DNA of 64,000 bases, taken from assembly GCA_035771165.1 (NCBI GenBank), contig JAWNZC010000106.1, positions 1,807,501-1,871,500 of the forward strand. The letters run 5' to 3'. Positions 20,640 to 31,930 of this stretch are shown piece after piece (positions within the stretch are counted from its first letter, which is position 1; each line of letters starts with the position of its first letter). This DNA comes from Paragorgia papillata (lineage: Eukaryota; Cnidaria; Anthozoa; Scleralcyonacea; Coralliidae). The notes beneath the pieces are model-generated. The model saw nothing but the letters and a program-made list of their open reading frames with translations. It was not told the origin of the DNA and searched no databases. Made by a program: the position numbers and the translations under genes.

Positions 20640-22812
20640 GTATATTATTATATGGCAGCAGCGCTGAGAGGTCCGAATACGGAAATCCTGTAATTTGATT
20701 GGTTCATAAGCGGTAGGATATTTCCCGTATCCGCCCGCTTAGAGCGGAATCTGCCGTTCGGGACCGTAAGTTAATTTTATAAACAAAATGGCAGTCATGT
20801 ATCGGCAACAAGATGGATTATAATTTCAGAACTAACTCATTGTTGAAATATATCGTGCAGGTATGTTGTTAGAAATTTTATAAGCTTTCATTTGATGTAT
20901 AGTTCGAGTATCCACGTTTTGTGAAAGTTTTTTAAAATGTCCAAAACGTTCGTAACATTGTTCGTAATAACATTTACTTCTCACAAGTATTATAATTCCA
21001 GATGATTTTTTATTCAAACTACTTAACGTACGATCTTGAGCAATATGTCAAACAAAAGCAATTGAAAATTACTATTTCAGGGGCGGATTTAGGATTTTGA
21101 AAACGTCAGTCAAAGTTGTGGTCCACGGTTCTAGGGGGGTCTGGGGGCATGCTTCCCCGGAAAATTTTTGAAATTGGGATCTCTAAAACGGCATTTCCCA
21201 CGATTTGACAGCACATTTGAGCAAAATTTTGAAACTTTTAAAACATATTTTTAATGGCACATTTTATTATGTTTACAAAACATTTGTCCAAATTGGATGT
21301 TCAGCATTTATATTTTTACAAAGCTAACTAAAATATTAGCCAAATGAGAAAGGCGCAAAAACCCATGCATGCCTTCCAAAATTAACTAAATATTCATTGT
21401 CTCAAAGACCTTGTAGTGTGTAATTTTGTCTAATTTAATAAATTATATGTTATCTACCGACTACCTAACATTGATATAAGCTAATTAGATAAACCTGGGG
21501 TCATATTTCACGAACGCGCTGTTAAAATATATCTTATCAGAGCAAGATAGCGAGACTATAACCATAATTTGAAAACAGTTATTCATTTCAAAATCATGAA
21601 AAGAAAGATCCAATTTAAGGTTGAACTAAACCTTGGCTTAAGGATCAATTTGATCCTTTCAAATTCATATATAAGAGCTCCTGGCAAGCGTGAAATATGC
21701 TAAATGCCGCCTTGCTGAATAAATATATGTCTGAACTCAGACTTCACTAGGACGCAAAATGATAAATAATACGATATTGAGACTGGACAAAAACACATAT
21801 ATTCGACACTAGATTGTTTGTATATTTGAAATGAAACTAAGACGACCTTAACTTACCAGTCTTACCTTACAGCAGTAGGGGAATAAATGACACCGCGCGG
21901 CGCCAAAATTCAGACGCTTTCAATCGCGTCTATTAAAATGTTCCTCGCTTGAAATAAATCCATGACTGTGTAATCTAGATGACAAATCATCGTAGATTGT
22001 TCACAGTATAACAGTATTTCTTCATCATTGCTGTTAAAAGCAGCTAAAACCCATTCGAAAACGCTTATACAGAACTCGTATGACTGAGACCGTGAATAAA
22101 TTACTCGGTATCTCAGCTGAGTCAGCAATCGATGGTTGCCATGGTGCAGATCGGTCAAAAAGCCCAAAATCAACGCGACAGCCAATCAGGTTTGAGGCAA
22201 ATCGGTCAAAAAAGTGGTTGCCATGGTGCAGATCGGTCAAATTGATCAAACACCAATCAGATCTCTCCGCAAACCGGTCAAAACTCTCAAAGCGAACGCT
22301 GACCACCGGTCATCCCTGCCCGGTGTTTGCTGACTCGCAAATTACGATAAAAGCGAATTTGAAACCTAATCAGTCTGCCAAGCTTTGGAGTCACGGCATA
22401 ACATTTTCTAGAAGACTGTCGAGATTAAAATATTGTGTGATTACACAATTATTCTGGTGATTTTTTACGTCAGTCGCGTGACCGGTCTGATGTATGGTAA
22501 ATCCGCCCCTGTATTTGGGGTAGAAAGTTCAGGATTCTAGCTCAACGGAAAGTACTTTAAAAATGGGAAAATGTCTGCCATTTTCGTTTAGTTCGCAAGA
22601 AAGATGGATCGAGTTTTCACAGAACGTTCACAACATTTATAGCCATATAATAAACTTCTTATTGACCTCGCTTGTTCGGTCTGTACTAGTGAAATATCGG
22701 ACCTCTGTTTTTTGCACAGACCTCAACTCGCTGCGCTCGTCTCAGTCCGTACTAAAAAAACATCGGTCCGATATTTTACTAGTACAGACCTCACTCTCGG
22801 TCAATAAGTAGT
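20640..22812 (+). mobile_element. GGTCTGTACTAGTG-family palindromic element, copy A, split by a hAT-like insertion
   Basis: Bases 20640-21077 and 22512-22812 together align with the uninterrupted copy B (34031-34757). The head has ATTTGATTGGTTC and a CGTATCCGC-type palindrome. The tail (22665-22812) is a long palindrome with TCTGTACTAGTGAAATAT in both orientations. In this copy the first exon seen in B and C is out of frame. Confidence 0.85.
21078..22511. mobile_element. 1.43-kb hAT-like DNA transposon inserted in copy A
   Basis: Terminal repeats CAGGGGCGGATTTA (21078-21091) and the exact complement at 22498-22511 bound the insert, flanked by the direct repeat TATTT (21073-21077 and 22512-22516). 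Copy B at 34456 shows the empty site. CAGGG-type ends suggest hAT, although the visible target repeat is 5 bp rather than 8. The interior has three copies of CCATGGTGCAGATCGGTCAA-like words and no recognisable transposase. Confidence 0.85.
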
Positions 22813-23210
22813 TAGTATAGTATAGTATAGTATAGTATAGTATAGTATAGTATAGTATAGTATAGTATAGTATAGTATAGTATAGTATAGTATAGTATAG
22901 TATAGTATAGTATAGTATAGTATAGTATAGTATAGTATAGTATAGTATAGTATAGTATAGTATAGTATAGTATAGTATAGTATAGTATAGTATAGTATAG
23001 TATAGTATAGTATAGTATAGTATAGTATAGTATAGTATAGTATAGTATAGTATAGTATAGTATAGTATAGTATAGTATAGTATAGTATAGTATAGTATAG
23101 TATAGTATAGTATAGTATAGTATAGTATAGTATAGTATAGTATAGTATAGTATAGTATAGTATAGTATAGTATAGTATAGTATAGTATAGTATAGTATAG
23201 TATAGTATTT
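22813..23210. repeat. (TATAG)n array, about 80 copies
   Basis: Near-perfect TATAG pentanucleotide run of about 400 bp. The long tyrosine/threonine/leucine frames in it are repeat artefacts. Confidence 0.99.
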
Positions 23211-23344
23211 AAGAAATACCAAATGATTTTCCGTGCAGGATACTCTGATCCAAACACGCGGGAAGTTGCGAGACTTAAGAAAAGCGTAACAAAACACGAG
23301 CCGCTAGGCGAGTACTTTCGAATTCTCCCAACTCACTCGAGTGT

Positions 23345-23505
23345 TTGCATCAGGTTATATAAACACAGGGCATCCATTTTCTATTTCTTTTATGAAATAA
23401 GGCTAAAAAATGTGCCGTGACATCACAACCGTGTTTACATAGCCTGATATAAACACGGGTAATTGACCAATCACAGCGTGCGTAAGACGCAACCTATTTT
23501 ATAAT
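23345..23505 (-). mobile_element. Deletion derivative of the 24.2-kb KRT element, head-to-head with it
   Basis: The minus-strand head (23505 back to about 23395) is nearly identical to the head of the KRT element at 24229-24330, including the dyad CCGTGTTTACAT-AGCCTG-ATATAAACACGG at 23429-23458. The other end (CATCAGGTTATATAAACACAGG at 23349 onward) matches that element's tail. Nothing remains between. The two heads face each other across two microsatellite arrays and a MITE. Confidence 0.8.
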
Positions 23506-23651
23506 ATAGTATAGTATAGTATAGTATAGTATAGTATAGTATAGTATAGTATAGTATAGTATAGTATAGTATAGTATAGTATAGTATAGTATAGTATAGT
23601 ATAGTATAGTATAGTATAGTATAGTATAGTATAGTATAGTATAGTATAGTA
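23506..23651. repeat. (TATAG)n array
   Basis: About 29 TATAG units between the element head and MITE copy b. Confidence 0.98.
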
Positions 23652-24089
23652 AACAATTATATCCACACTATTCACCGACACTGAGGTGAATAATTGTTTT
23701 AGCATATACCTCATAAACGAAATAACAAGTTTAACATTCTTATATTTTTCGGTATTTTATACAAGACACGGCCGCTAGCAACTTGGCGTACTCGATATTT
23801 GTCGACAAAACAGTTCTTACAACTTTTGAATATATTAATGGAATAATGGCTAGAAAATTGTAAAGAAACATACCTGTGGACACTCTTCTACTTAATTTTG
23901 TTGACATTTCTCGTTATTCTACAACATTAGCCTTGTTTATCAACAAAATCTCCTGCTTCGGTAAACAAAGCAAAACTGTCCGCCATTTTGTTTTGCCCGC
24001 AGGTGAATAGTGCAGGATATCCCGAGCTAGAGGAACCAATCAGATTGCTTGAAAAGCACTATTCACCTGCGAGGTATATGCTAATATGG
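23652..24089 (-). mobile_element. Palindromic MITE, AATTATTCACC family, copy b
   Basis: The tail (ATTCACCGACACTGAGGTGAAT) is at the left and the head at the right. On the minus strand the head reads GCAGGTGAATAGTGC, then a CTGATTGGTTCC box, then the inverted word GCACTATTCACCTGC, then AAAATGGCGG, a short first-exon-like frame and a GTATG donor near 23868. It sits between two pentanucleotide arrays, so it inserted into an array or the array expanded around it. Confidence 0.85.
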
Positions 24090-24228
24090 TATAGTATAGT
24101 ATAGTGTAGTGTAGTGTAGTGTAGTGTAGTGTAGTGTAGTGTAGTGTAGTGTAGTGTAGTGTAGTGTAGTGTAGTGTAGTGTAGTGTAGTGTAGTGTAGT
24201 GTAGTGTAGTGTAGTGTAGTATAGTATA
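24090..24228. repeat. (TATAG/TGTAG)n array
   Basis: About 28 units running up to the head of the KRT element. Confidence 0.98.
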
Positions 24229-26320
24229 AAATAAGTTGGGTCTTACGCACGCTGTGATTGGTCAGTTACTGTGTTTATATCAGGCTATGTAAACACGGTT
24301 GTGACGTCACAGCGCCGCCAATTTTTTTTTCAAATGTTTTCAAAAGTTAGTTTACTTGCATTTGAATTGACTCGTTTTGGAAAACGTTTTTACATTTTTA
24401 ATGGACAATGACGAGGAAAATATTCCAAGTTTTACACTGGACGTGTCTGAGACACTCTCCGAAGAAACTACAAAAGAAACGAAACGTTTTGCGGCATTGA
24501 GCGGTAATGAACTTGACGGTCTTTTAGACGGAGCACAATCAAAATCTACTAAATGTGCAACGAAATACGCCGTTTCTGTTTATGAATGTAAGTTTTTTTT
24601 ATTATTTCACAGGATAAGATAATAAATATATTATATTTATAAGGCACATAAGTTATTTTTGAATTTGTCTTTGTGCTCAAAGTTGAACTTTTTGTCACAA
24701 ATTATTCTATGGCAATATTATGTTCCTTCAAAATACTGCTATATAAACATCTTTATATGTCATTTACACTTTAAATTAAACAGCAAAATATTTTTTTTGC
24801 TTAGAATGGGCAGCTACCAAACATTCTTTCAAAAACGTGCATGAACTGACCATTGAAGAACTTGACGAAATGCTACGACATTTTTACGCTGAGGCAAGAA
24901 ATAAAAATGGCGAGGAATACAGCAAAACCACTTTGCTTTGTTACCGAAACGGCATCGAAAGATACCTAAACCTCCCTCCTCACAACAAAGGGATTACACT
25001 ATCAACTAATCCTGCATTTAAAATATCTAACATGATGCTTGATGCCAAAATAAAGCAACTCAAACAACAAGGAAAACAAAGTGTTCAGTACAAACCTGCC
25101 ATCGAATCCCAAGACCTTAAAAAGCTAAAAGAAAGCGACATACTTTCTCCCTCCACTCCACTCGGTCTCCTAAGAAATGTTTGGTTTCATACCACCCTTT
25201 TCTGGTGTCGTAGGGGACGTGAAGGCCAAAGAAACCTGACGAGGTCAAGTTTTACATTTTTAGAAGACGAAAACGGAAGACCGTTCGCGACAATGGCCCA
25301 TGATGAAGCGACAAAAAAACCACCCTGGCGGCATTATTGACGACAAAAGTTTTGAAAAAGAAGGCCGTATATACCAAACCCACGATTCGTGCGATGGTTA
25401 CAATTCTCTCCGACTTTATCTTTCAAAGCTCAATCCAAAATGCAGTGCATTTTTTCAGTTTCCGAAGAGGAGCTGGTCAAATCCAAATGAGCCCATCTCG
25501 TACGAAAACCGTTGCCTTGGAGTAAACAAGCTCGCTGGAATGATGAAAGAAATAAGCTGTTTGGCAAAGCTATCAAAGATTTATACCAATCATTGTGTCA
25601 GAGTAACTGCAATCACTATCTGGTCAGAAGCAGGATCACCAAATCAACACATAATGGCCATTTCAGGGCATAGAAATGAGCAGTCTTTGAAAAGCTACAA
25701 TTCAAGGCCATCGTCGAACCAGCTCGAGCATTGCAGCAACGTCCTGTCCCGAGCTTTGATCACATCAGATGAAAGCCACACACTACAAAGTTTCCAGCAC
25801 CAAGTTCTTCCTCAGAATATTGCAACGACAAGCAATACTGTGGCCCAAACCAGCACGTTTTCCAAGCAAGCCAAATGGGAGTTTGGAAACATGTTTTCAG
25901 GATGTTCCATTGGTTCAGTTAATATTTCTTTTCAAGACGGAAACCAGCCCTGATTTTATTCCGATTGTAACCCACATAGATAATTTCCTTTAACATGCCC
26001 AATCAGGTGTAAATATCACATGATCTTGATAGTTGCTTGCTTGTTAATTCCATATTTTGTGTTTTTTGACACTTGACATGAACAGTTCACAGCCGAATTG
26101 CTGTAAACAGCGGCATTTACCGGCTTGCATGCATTTGTTCTTGGCCCAAATGGAAAGCTGTTATTGCCTGAGAGGCCGCTAAGGAGAATTTACTATTTGA
26201 CATTGAAATTACGTTTGTTTATTAAACCTCGTTATTCACAATTATTATTGCCTAGTTCTGTGTCAGTTTTCTAAAAAATATAGAAACTGTTTTGCCGTGT
26301 TTATATAGCCTGATGCAACC
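24229..26320 (+). mobile_element. KRT (DUF3504/Crypton-type) tyrosine-recombinase transposon, element 1
   Basis: The head holds TGTGATTGG (24253-24261) and a dyad CTGTGTTTATAT-CAGGCT-ATGTAAACACGG (24269-24298). The recombinase gene follows. The tail ends CCGTGTTTATAT-AGCCTG-ATGCAA (26295-26318), an inverted copy of the head words. A matching tail flank in the derivative at 23345 (TTTGCAT before the spacer) supports this boundary. Cryptons usually lack inverted termini, so these ends are notable. Confidence 0.75.
24401..25953 (+). pseudogene. KRT-type tyrosine recombinase gene (two exons, one frameshift)
   Basis: Exon 1 starts at ATG 24401 (MDNDEENIPSF) and ends near 24587 at GTAAGT. Exon 2 begins after the AG near 24805 (WAATKHSF, ELTIEELDEMLRHFY). 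A one-base change in a seven-A run at 25313-25319 breaks the frame, and coding continues to 25953. The catalytic set is visible: arginine in WCRRGRE, HCVR, SGHR and SYNSR with the nucleophilic tyrosine. The layout matches DUF3504/KIAA1958-like recombinases derived from Cryptons, which cut and rejoin DNA through a covalent phosphotyrosine. At the exon junction the last exon-1 base makes T+AA, so splicing as drawn would create a stop. The copy is therefore recently disabled. Confidence 0.85.
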
Positions 26321-26321
26321 T

Positions 26322-26366
26322 CGTCCCCAGGGCCTTTTGCGGAGAGGCAGCGCGAAAAGGCCCTGG
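26322..26366 (+). repeat. Hairpin CCAGGGCCTTTT..AAAAGGCCCTGG, left copy of an inverted pair
   Basis: CCAGGGCCTTTTGCGG and CGCGAAAAGGCCCTGG form a stem around a GAGAGGCAG loop. The same hairpin with the outer word CAACCTCGTCC is inverted at 28834-28887. The pair bounds about 2.5 kb containing family copy C. Confidence 0.85.
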
Positions 26367-26462
26367 CATCGGCTGGTGGATTCTGCGTTTTCATTGGTTG
26401 ATCGCTTTTCTTAAATATTCTTCGCAAATACAATTAATGCAAAGTTTCAATTAATTTAGGAT

Positions 26463-27183
26463 GAATAACTAGTTATTGACCGAACGTGAGGTCTGTACTA
26501 GTGAAATATTGGACCGATGTTTTTTTAGTACGGACCGAGACGAGCGCAGCGAGTTGAGGTCTGTGCAAAAAACAGAGGTCCGATATTTCACTAGTACAGA
26601 CCGAACAAGTGAGGTCAATAAGTAGTTTATTATATGGCCATAAATGTTGTGAACGTTCTGTAAAAACTCGACCCATCTTGCGAACTAAACGAAAATGGCA
26701 GACATTTAAAGTACTTTCCGTTGAGCTAGAATCCTGAACGTTCTACCCCATGCAAATAGTATTTTTCAGTTGCTTTTGTTTGACATATTGCTCAAGATCG
26801 CACGTTAAGTAGTTGAATAAAAAATCATCTGAAATTCTGATACTTGCGAGAAGTAAATGTTATATTATTACGAACAATGTTACGAACGTTTTGAACATTA
26901 TAAAAACTTTCACAAAACGTGGAAACTCGAACTATACATCAAATGAAAGCTTATAAAATTTCTAACATGTATACCTGCACGATATATTACAACAATGAGT
27001 AGTTCTGAAATTATAATCCATCTTGTTGCATATACTGACATGACTGACATTTTGTTTACAAAACTTACGGTCCCGAACGGCAGATTTCGCTCTGAGCGGG
27101 CGGATACGGGAAATATCCGACCGCTTATGAACCAATTACAGGATTTCCGTATTCGGACCTCTCAGCGCTGCTGCCATATAATA
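26463..27183 (-). mobile_element. GGTCTGTACTAGTG-family palindromic element, copy C
   Basis: Full-length on the minus strand. The tail palindrome is at 26463-26625 (TCTGTACTAGTGAAATAT both ways). The head at 27050-27183 has a TGGTTCATAAGCGG box. Between them a 76-nt first exon (27050 down to 26975) begins ATG, stays open (ATRWIIISEL) and ends at a GTATA donor. Copy B has the same exon with the same length. Confidence 0.88.
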
Positions 27184-28833
27184 ATGGCTCATATTCGACA
27201 ATACCTCATAAGCGTCCACGTTTATAGTTTGATCTGTTCTTATACTTATAGTAGCGATAATGGCGGATTCGGATAACATTTGGGAAATAATTCAGTGGCG
27301 AAAAACCGACTCTCGAGGATAGAAATCTTTGCTCGGAGTTTAATCTGCCGTCTTTCGTCTTCGAAAGTCGTCATATGGTTCGGTATTCAGTAAAAGCAGC
27401 AATGACAAGGATTTATATGCGAATGTGCAGAATGTTTTGTTTGTGTAACCACAAACGAAGTGTGAAGGCTGGGAGCAGTATAAAATCCATTTAATTTTGA
27501 GAGCACATAGGTACGACAGCGCGAGTGAGTACACGAGTTTGGAATTTTATACTGTTGTCAGTTCAGGTAAAAAATAGTTGAGAAATTTACTACCATTAAC
27601 GCGAGTATCACATTTCGATTTTAGTCAATTTGCAAATTCGAGGTTGTATATATATATATTCATTTTCCAGTTTCAAAGCGAAAAATCTCAATGAACAAAG
27701 AGTGGTAGATATTAAACCTCTCGGAAACGCCGTTAAAATGTGGTCCTCAACGACCGATGTTTATATATTTTAGGCACACAACTAAGATAACAATGCAGAG
27801 TGACAAGGAAAGTAACCGGCCAAAAATTGTCAACAAAAAATAGCTGCGCAGAAAATCTTATGAACGCTATATTTTAAGCATGTCGTTTTTCCTGATATAA
27901 AAATTACATATATCTACGCCAAATAATAAAATATACATGTAGAACTGAAAAGCTAGAACGCCTCAGCCTTATATTAATAATTTCTCTGCATGGCAAGCGG
28001 TTTTGACGGTTTTAGCGGTTTTAGCGGTTTTGACGTCTTGTCTATTTCACTTTGCTACATCATATTTATATGTGATTTCGACTTAGGAAAAATCTGACAG
28101 ACTGCGGATTATAGTAAATTTTTCATATAACACATTTTTAAGTAGAATGACTAAAAAGCCTACAAATTAAACACCGTTCATTTATGAAGACTGAGTATAA
28201 AGAAAGTTATATTTACACTTACTTCATGATTTGTTGCTTTGACGGGCGTAGTCGTGCGGCCAGACACGGCGTTAAAAATATCTATGAGAAAAGGTACGTC
28301 TACCTCCAGATATATTATCAAAATCAAATTCCTTAAGATTCTCGTTTGCCACACATACTGAACCATCCGAACGTTTGCTGGCTGAAGTCATCTCGTCTGC
28401 GATGGATGACTTTATAATAGTTGAAAGCACACTGTTTGCCGCTCGAATTATTCTTTTCTTCTTAAATTTCGGTCAACAAAAACTCGTGAATTCCAGTAAG
28501 CTGGGTCATGTTTGTCTCTTCCTGTGATTTTGGTAGAAGAAACTGCGCGGGAGCTTCTGCTGTTGTTACTTCTTGAAGCAGAACGTCTTTAATATATCAG
28601 CGGCTTGGAAAGTTTATAGCTTCTTTATTACCGCAATACCTAATTTCGCTAGCTTTGGACGACGAATTGCGGAATTATAGAGGTGTCTATGTAACAAGTA
28701 TTCAATAGTTTCTAGACAATACGAAGATAAGTTGGCGTTATTGAACGCTAAACAAGCACAGTCAATTTCCTCGAAGATACCAAATGTATTATAATTTATT
28801 ACGCCCAGAATTTCTGGCTGTAAAACCGGCCGA
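27184..28833. other. Mostly non-coding; weak minus-strand exon candidates
   Basis: A minus-strand open segment at about 28223-28330 (EVDVPFLIDIF ... KATNHE) ends at a good GTAAGTG donor. Another open block at about 28635-28830 (VINYNTFGIFEEIDCACLAF) might be an exon. Neither matches a family I know. No other structure recognised. Confidence 0.25.
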
Positions 28834-28890
28834 TCCCAGGGCCTTTTCGCGCTGCCTCTCCGCAAAAGGCCCTGGGGACGAGGTTGAGCC
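28834..28890 (-). repeat. Hairpin CCAGGGCCTTTT..AAAAGGCCCTGG, right copy of the inverted pair
   Basis: Inverted match to 26317-26366, including GGGGACGAGGTTG on the outer side. Just outside it, ATGCAAACACTCG also matches the flank of the derivative at 23345. Confidence 0.85.
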
Positions 28891-29473
28891 TCATGCAAAC
28901 ACTCGGAGAGGTTGGGAGAACTCTTAAGCAGCTGTGTAAGCCCTCGACCTGCGGTCTTGGGCTCACACAACAGCTTTCGAGTTCTCCCATAGCCGCTGAA
29001 ACTCAGAAAGAGTTGTGTGAAAAGTATAAGTTATTTGAAGGCTCTAATCACATAGAAGATAGAAGTAGCTTACTCAAGCTATAGGACACGAATTACAGTG
29101 TAATTCTATTTAATCCTAGTGGCTCAATCTAGCTCACTTTTCAACGCGCGGTTCGGAAGTTTGTTGCCAAGTTTCAAAATACGTACTTTCTAAATTCAGA
29201 AGTTGATTACGAAATTCGCTTTGACGTTGAAAAGTGAGCTGAAATCGGCAATAATTTATAGTGAAGAATCTGTTTTTCGATTTTCCTAATATTTAGCTAG
29301 AATGTTCTGTAGATTAAATAATGTCTGAGAGACAATTTATAGAAAAATGTACTGACGGAATCTAGAGATTCAAAGATGAAAACCGCGACAATCTAATTAA
29401 AAATTTTACTACTATAATTTGAACAATGCCGGATAAGTGCACTGTTTGACAGATGTCTGAGTAGTGTAATATA

Positions 29474-29770
29474 GTTAACAATTATTCACCGAAGTGGAGG
29501 TGAATAGTGCTGGAACAAAACAGTTTTTACAACTCTTGAATATACTAATGGATACTCCTCTACTTAATTTTGTTGACTTGTCTCGTTATTCTACTACATT
29601 AGCCTTGTTTATCAACAAAACCTCCTTCTTCGGTAAACAAAACAAAACTGGCCGCCATTTTGTTTTGCCCGCAGGTGAATAGTGCAGAGCGTGTAGATAG
29701 TGTAGTTCCCGAGCTAGAGGAACCAATCAAATTGCGTGAAAAGCACTATTCACCTGCGAGGTATATGTTA
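29474..29770 (-). mobile_element. Palindromic MITE, AATTATTCACC family, copy c
   Basis: The left end is GTTAACAATTATTCACCGAAG with GGTGAATAGTGC. The right end has the minus-strand head with a TTGATTGGTTCC box and CGCAGGTGAATAGTGC. A minus-strand ATGGCGGCC start opens a short frame (MAASFVLFTEEGGFVDKQG), longer than in copies a and b, before a stop. Confidence 0.85.
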
Positions 29771-29849
29771 ATTACTCGGGCTACCTGTGTTATTTATTTT
29801 TTTTCGCCACACCAAATTGCAAAATTGTGTAATACGCCTCGACTCCGAA

Positions 29850-31448
29850 TCTTCGAAAATTCACCGACAGGGATGTTCCTATTCTGTGGTTGTGTCAAGT
29901 ACATCACTGATCAACTATAAAAGCAACTTACTTGGAGAACCTACCAACACTTTGGCCAAAGGCGAAGCTGGTTTAAAAGCAAGAACTTGCAAAATCGAGT
30001 ACGAAAGCCCAACAGCCTCGTTGGCCGTTGGAACTTGCAAGCGATTTCGGAACCACCGAACCGTGGTTCCGTTGTGTCAATCCATAGAAATAATATACCT
30101 AGAATGCGGGCTCCTATCTCCTGTCAGTCAAAAAATTGTCGCCACAAAATGGCGGATTTATAAGGGCAAAAGGAACTCGCCCTAGGACTTTTTAACAGTT
30201 TTTTACCCGGCCGCGGTTGATAACCGGTGTGGAGTGGACGATGGATGTATTTCAGCACTGAATTTCTTTGTTTTTTACGCCGGGAAATTTACTGGATTAG
30301 TGAATTTAAAGATAAAGGCATGTGAAGTGCAATATCCTTCGCCAAAACATTTCGAACATCAAACTCTGGATGTAGAAATGGCGACGATAGCGGCCTTTTA
30401 ATACGAATGTCGAATGGTTTTAGTGTTTTTACTGTTTTACATTATATATATTTTAATGATTCCCACTTGCCAATCTGTATGTGATTTATACTGAATGTGG
30501 AGGATTAATCCAGGAGACAGTAAATGTTTTGTTCTTTTTTATCCAATCTAATAGGGATTCTAGCTTGTGATTTTTGAAATATAAAATGTTTATGCACCTG
30601 TCATACTTTTTATACATCAGTCTTTTCGACATCTATTTATATTGACATCTTAAATCCGTGTTTTTCTTAAGATTTTCTCCTAGTTTCCATTATTTATTTG
30701 ATTATTTTCTTTTCTTTTAAACGGGCTTCCTTTGATGCAGACAATTTCTGAGTTTCAAGTTTAGCACGAGTCTATCTTTTTGTTGCTTTTTGTAATTGTG
30801 GTGAATTGATCGAAATATAATTTTGAACTTATAGTTTTTAGTACGTTTAACAAAGCAAGTGTCTTGCAAATTGTTTTATTTTATGCTAATGTGTATGTGG
30901 CTGATTTGTTGTCATGCATGTATCCAATTTATCCCTAAAACGTCCTCCAATTCTTTATTTTGAGAGGCGATCATTGTTGTATATATATCCCACCCCTTGC
31001 AAAATTCAAAATGGCGGATCTATAAGGGCAAAATAAATTTAATTTGGACACCTGTCACGTGACAGAGCACGCATTCTAGGTATATTATTTCTATGTGTCA
31101 ATCGCAGTGATCACCTAAGATCTCTAAAATCCAAATCTGAAAACTGTTTCAACAATTCTCCAGAATATACGAGAGAAACTCGAAGGTTTGTTCATGAAGA
31201 CAGAGTGAACCGAGTTGCACAGGACACGAAAATATGCATGCTGTGTTTACATCGACAGTACATTTAATAAAATACCTAAGCAAGCTTGACCTGAAGAGAT
31301 TAAAGAAACAAACGCCACAGTATATTAAAGAACGGATATACTGTTTATTGAATAACGGCTTGCTGCTTAGTCCTATAACTAGAAAACGTAAGTAATAAGC
31401 ACCAAATATAGCAACCACGGGTTGAACTGTTTGCATGTCTAGATTCAT
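29850..31448 (+). pseudogene. Broken coding region split by a 1.0-kb transposon
   Basis: Before the insert, a frame to about 30080 reads EPTNTLAKGEAGLKART and CKRFRNHRTVVPLCQ. After it, from 31100, a frame reads NRSDHLRSLKSK, RRFVHEDRVNRVAQD and, one frameshift later, LDLKRLKKQTPQYIKERIYC ... LLLSPITRKRK. The text looks like real protein, possibly the start of a non-LTR retrotransposon ORF2, but I cannot name it. Excluding the insert, the two sides abut at the 8-bp target repeat. Confidence 0.35.
30083..31095. mobile_element. 1,013-bp DNA transposon with 25-bp TIRs and 8-bp TSD
   Basis: TIR CATAGAAATAATATACCTAG, continuing AATGCG, at the left is mirrored at the right (CTAGGTATATTATTTCTATG). 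The direct repeat TGTCAATC is exact at 30075-30082 and 31096-31103. Subterminal AAATGGCGGATTTATAAGGG and AAATGGCGGATCTATAAGGG occur near both ends. There is no transposase, so it is non-autonomous. Confidence 0.92.
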
Positions 31449-31930
31449 GTAGGTGTCATATTACTCGGTATTACATATGGAAACGTGTGTTTCGAAACAT
31501 GTTTAAATATTCTTCTGTTTCTTCGATATAAATAAGTTCTATGTCGAAATGATTACTTGAATCTGACGAATTCAGCACTGTATACGTTTTGTCTACTGAA
31601 AGTATTAAAATCCCCGTTATTTGGAAAAAACGGACTTGTTACATGACTCAGCAAACGCTTTGGTCCACCGCTGTAACTACATTGCCTCTTGAAAATTTTG
31701 TACTTTTTAACCGTGTTTTAACAAACGGTTATGTTCACGTTGTTCCGTCCATAGGATATGCCAAGGTTGCAGCAATCGAGTAGCTCGAGTGAACGCCTAA
31801 GCAGGCGTCTTGTTCAGATTAGTTCTGGTGTATTAACAGATATTTGATTGACAAAGGTACAAAAGCCTAATATAATTATTAGTCTGCATAGGGTTAAATC
31901 CCAAAACGTCTAGCGCCAGAGTGCTTCTAT

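Noticed and set aside
22742..23297. Long minus-strand frames of tyrosine/threonine/leucine repeats in TATAG and TGTAG arrays (also 17056-17349, 23471-23714, 24059-24250)
   Set aside because: Pure consequence of pentanucleotide repetition; complementary-strand frames over microsatellites, no other coding signal.
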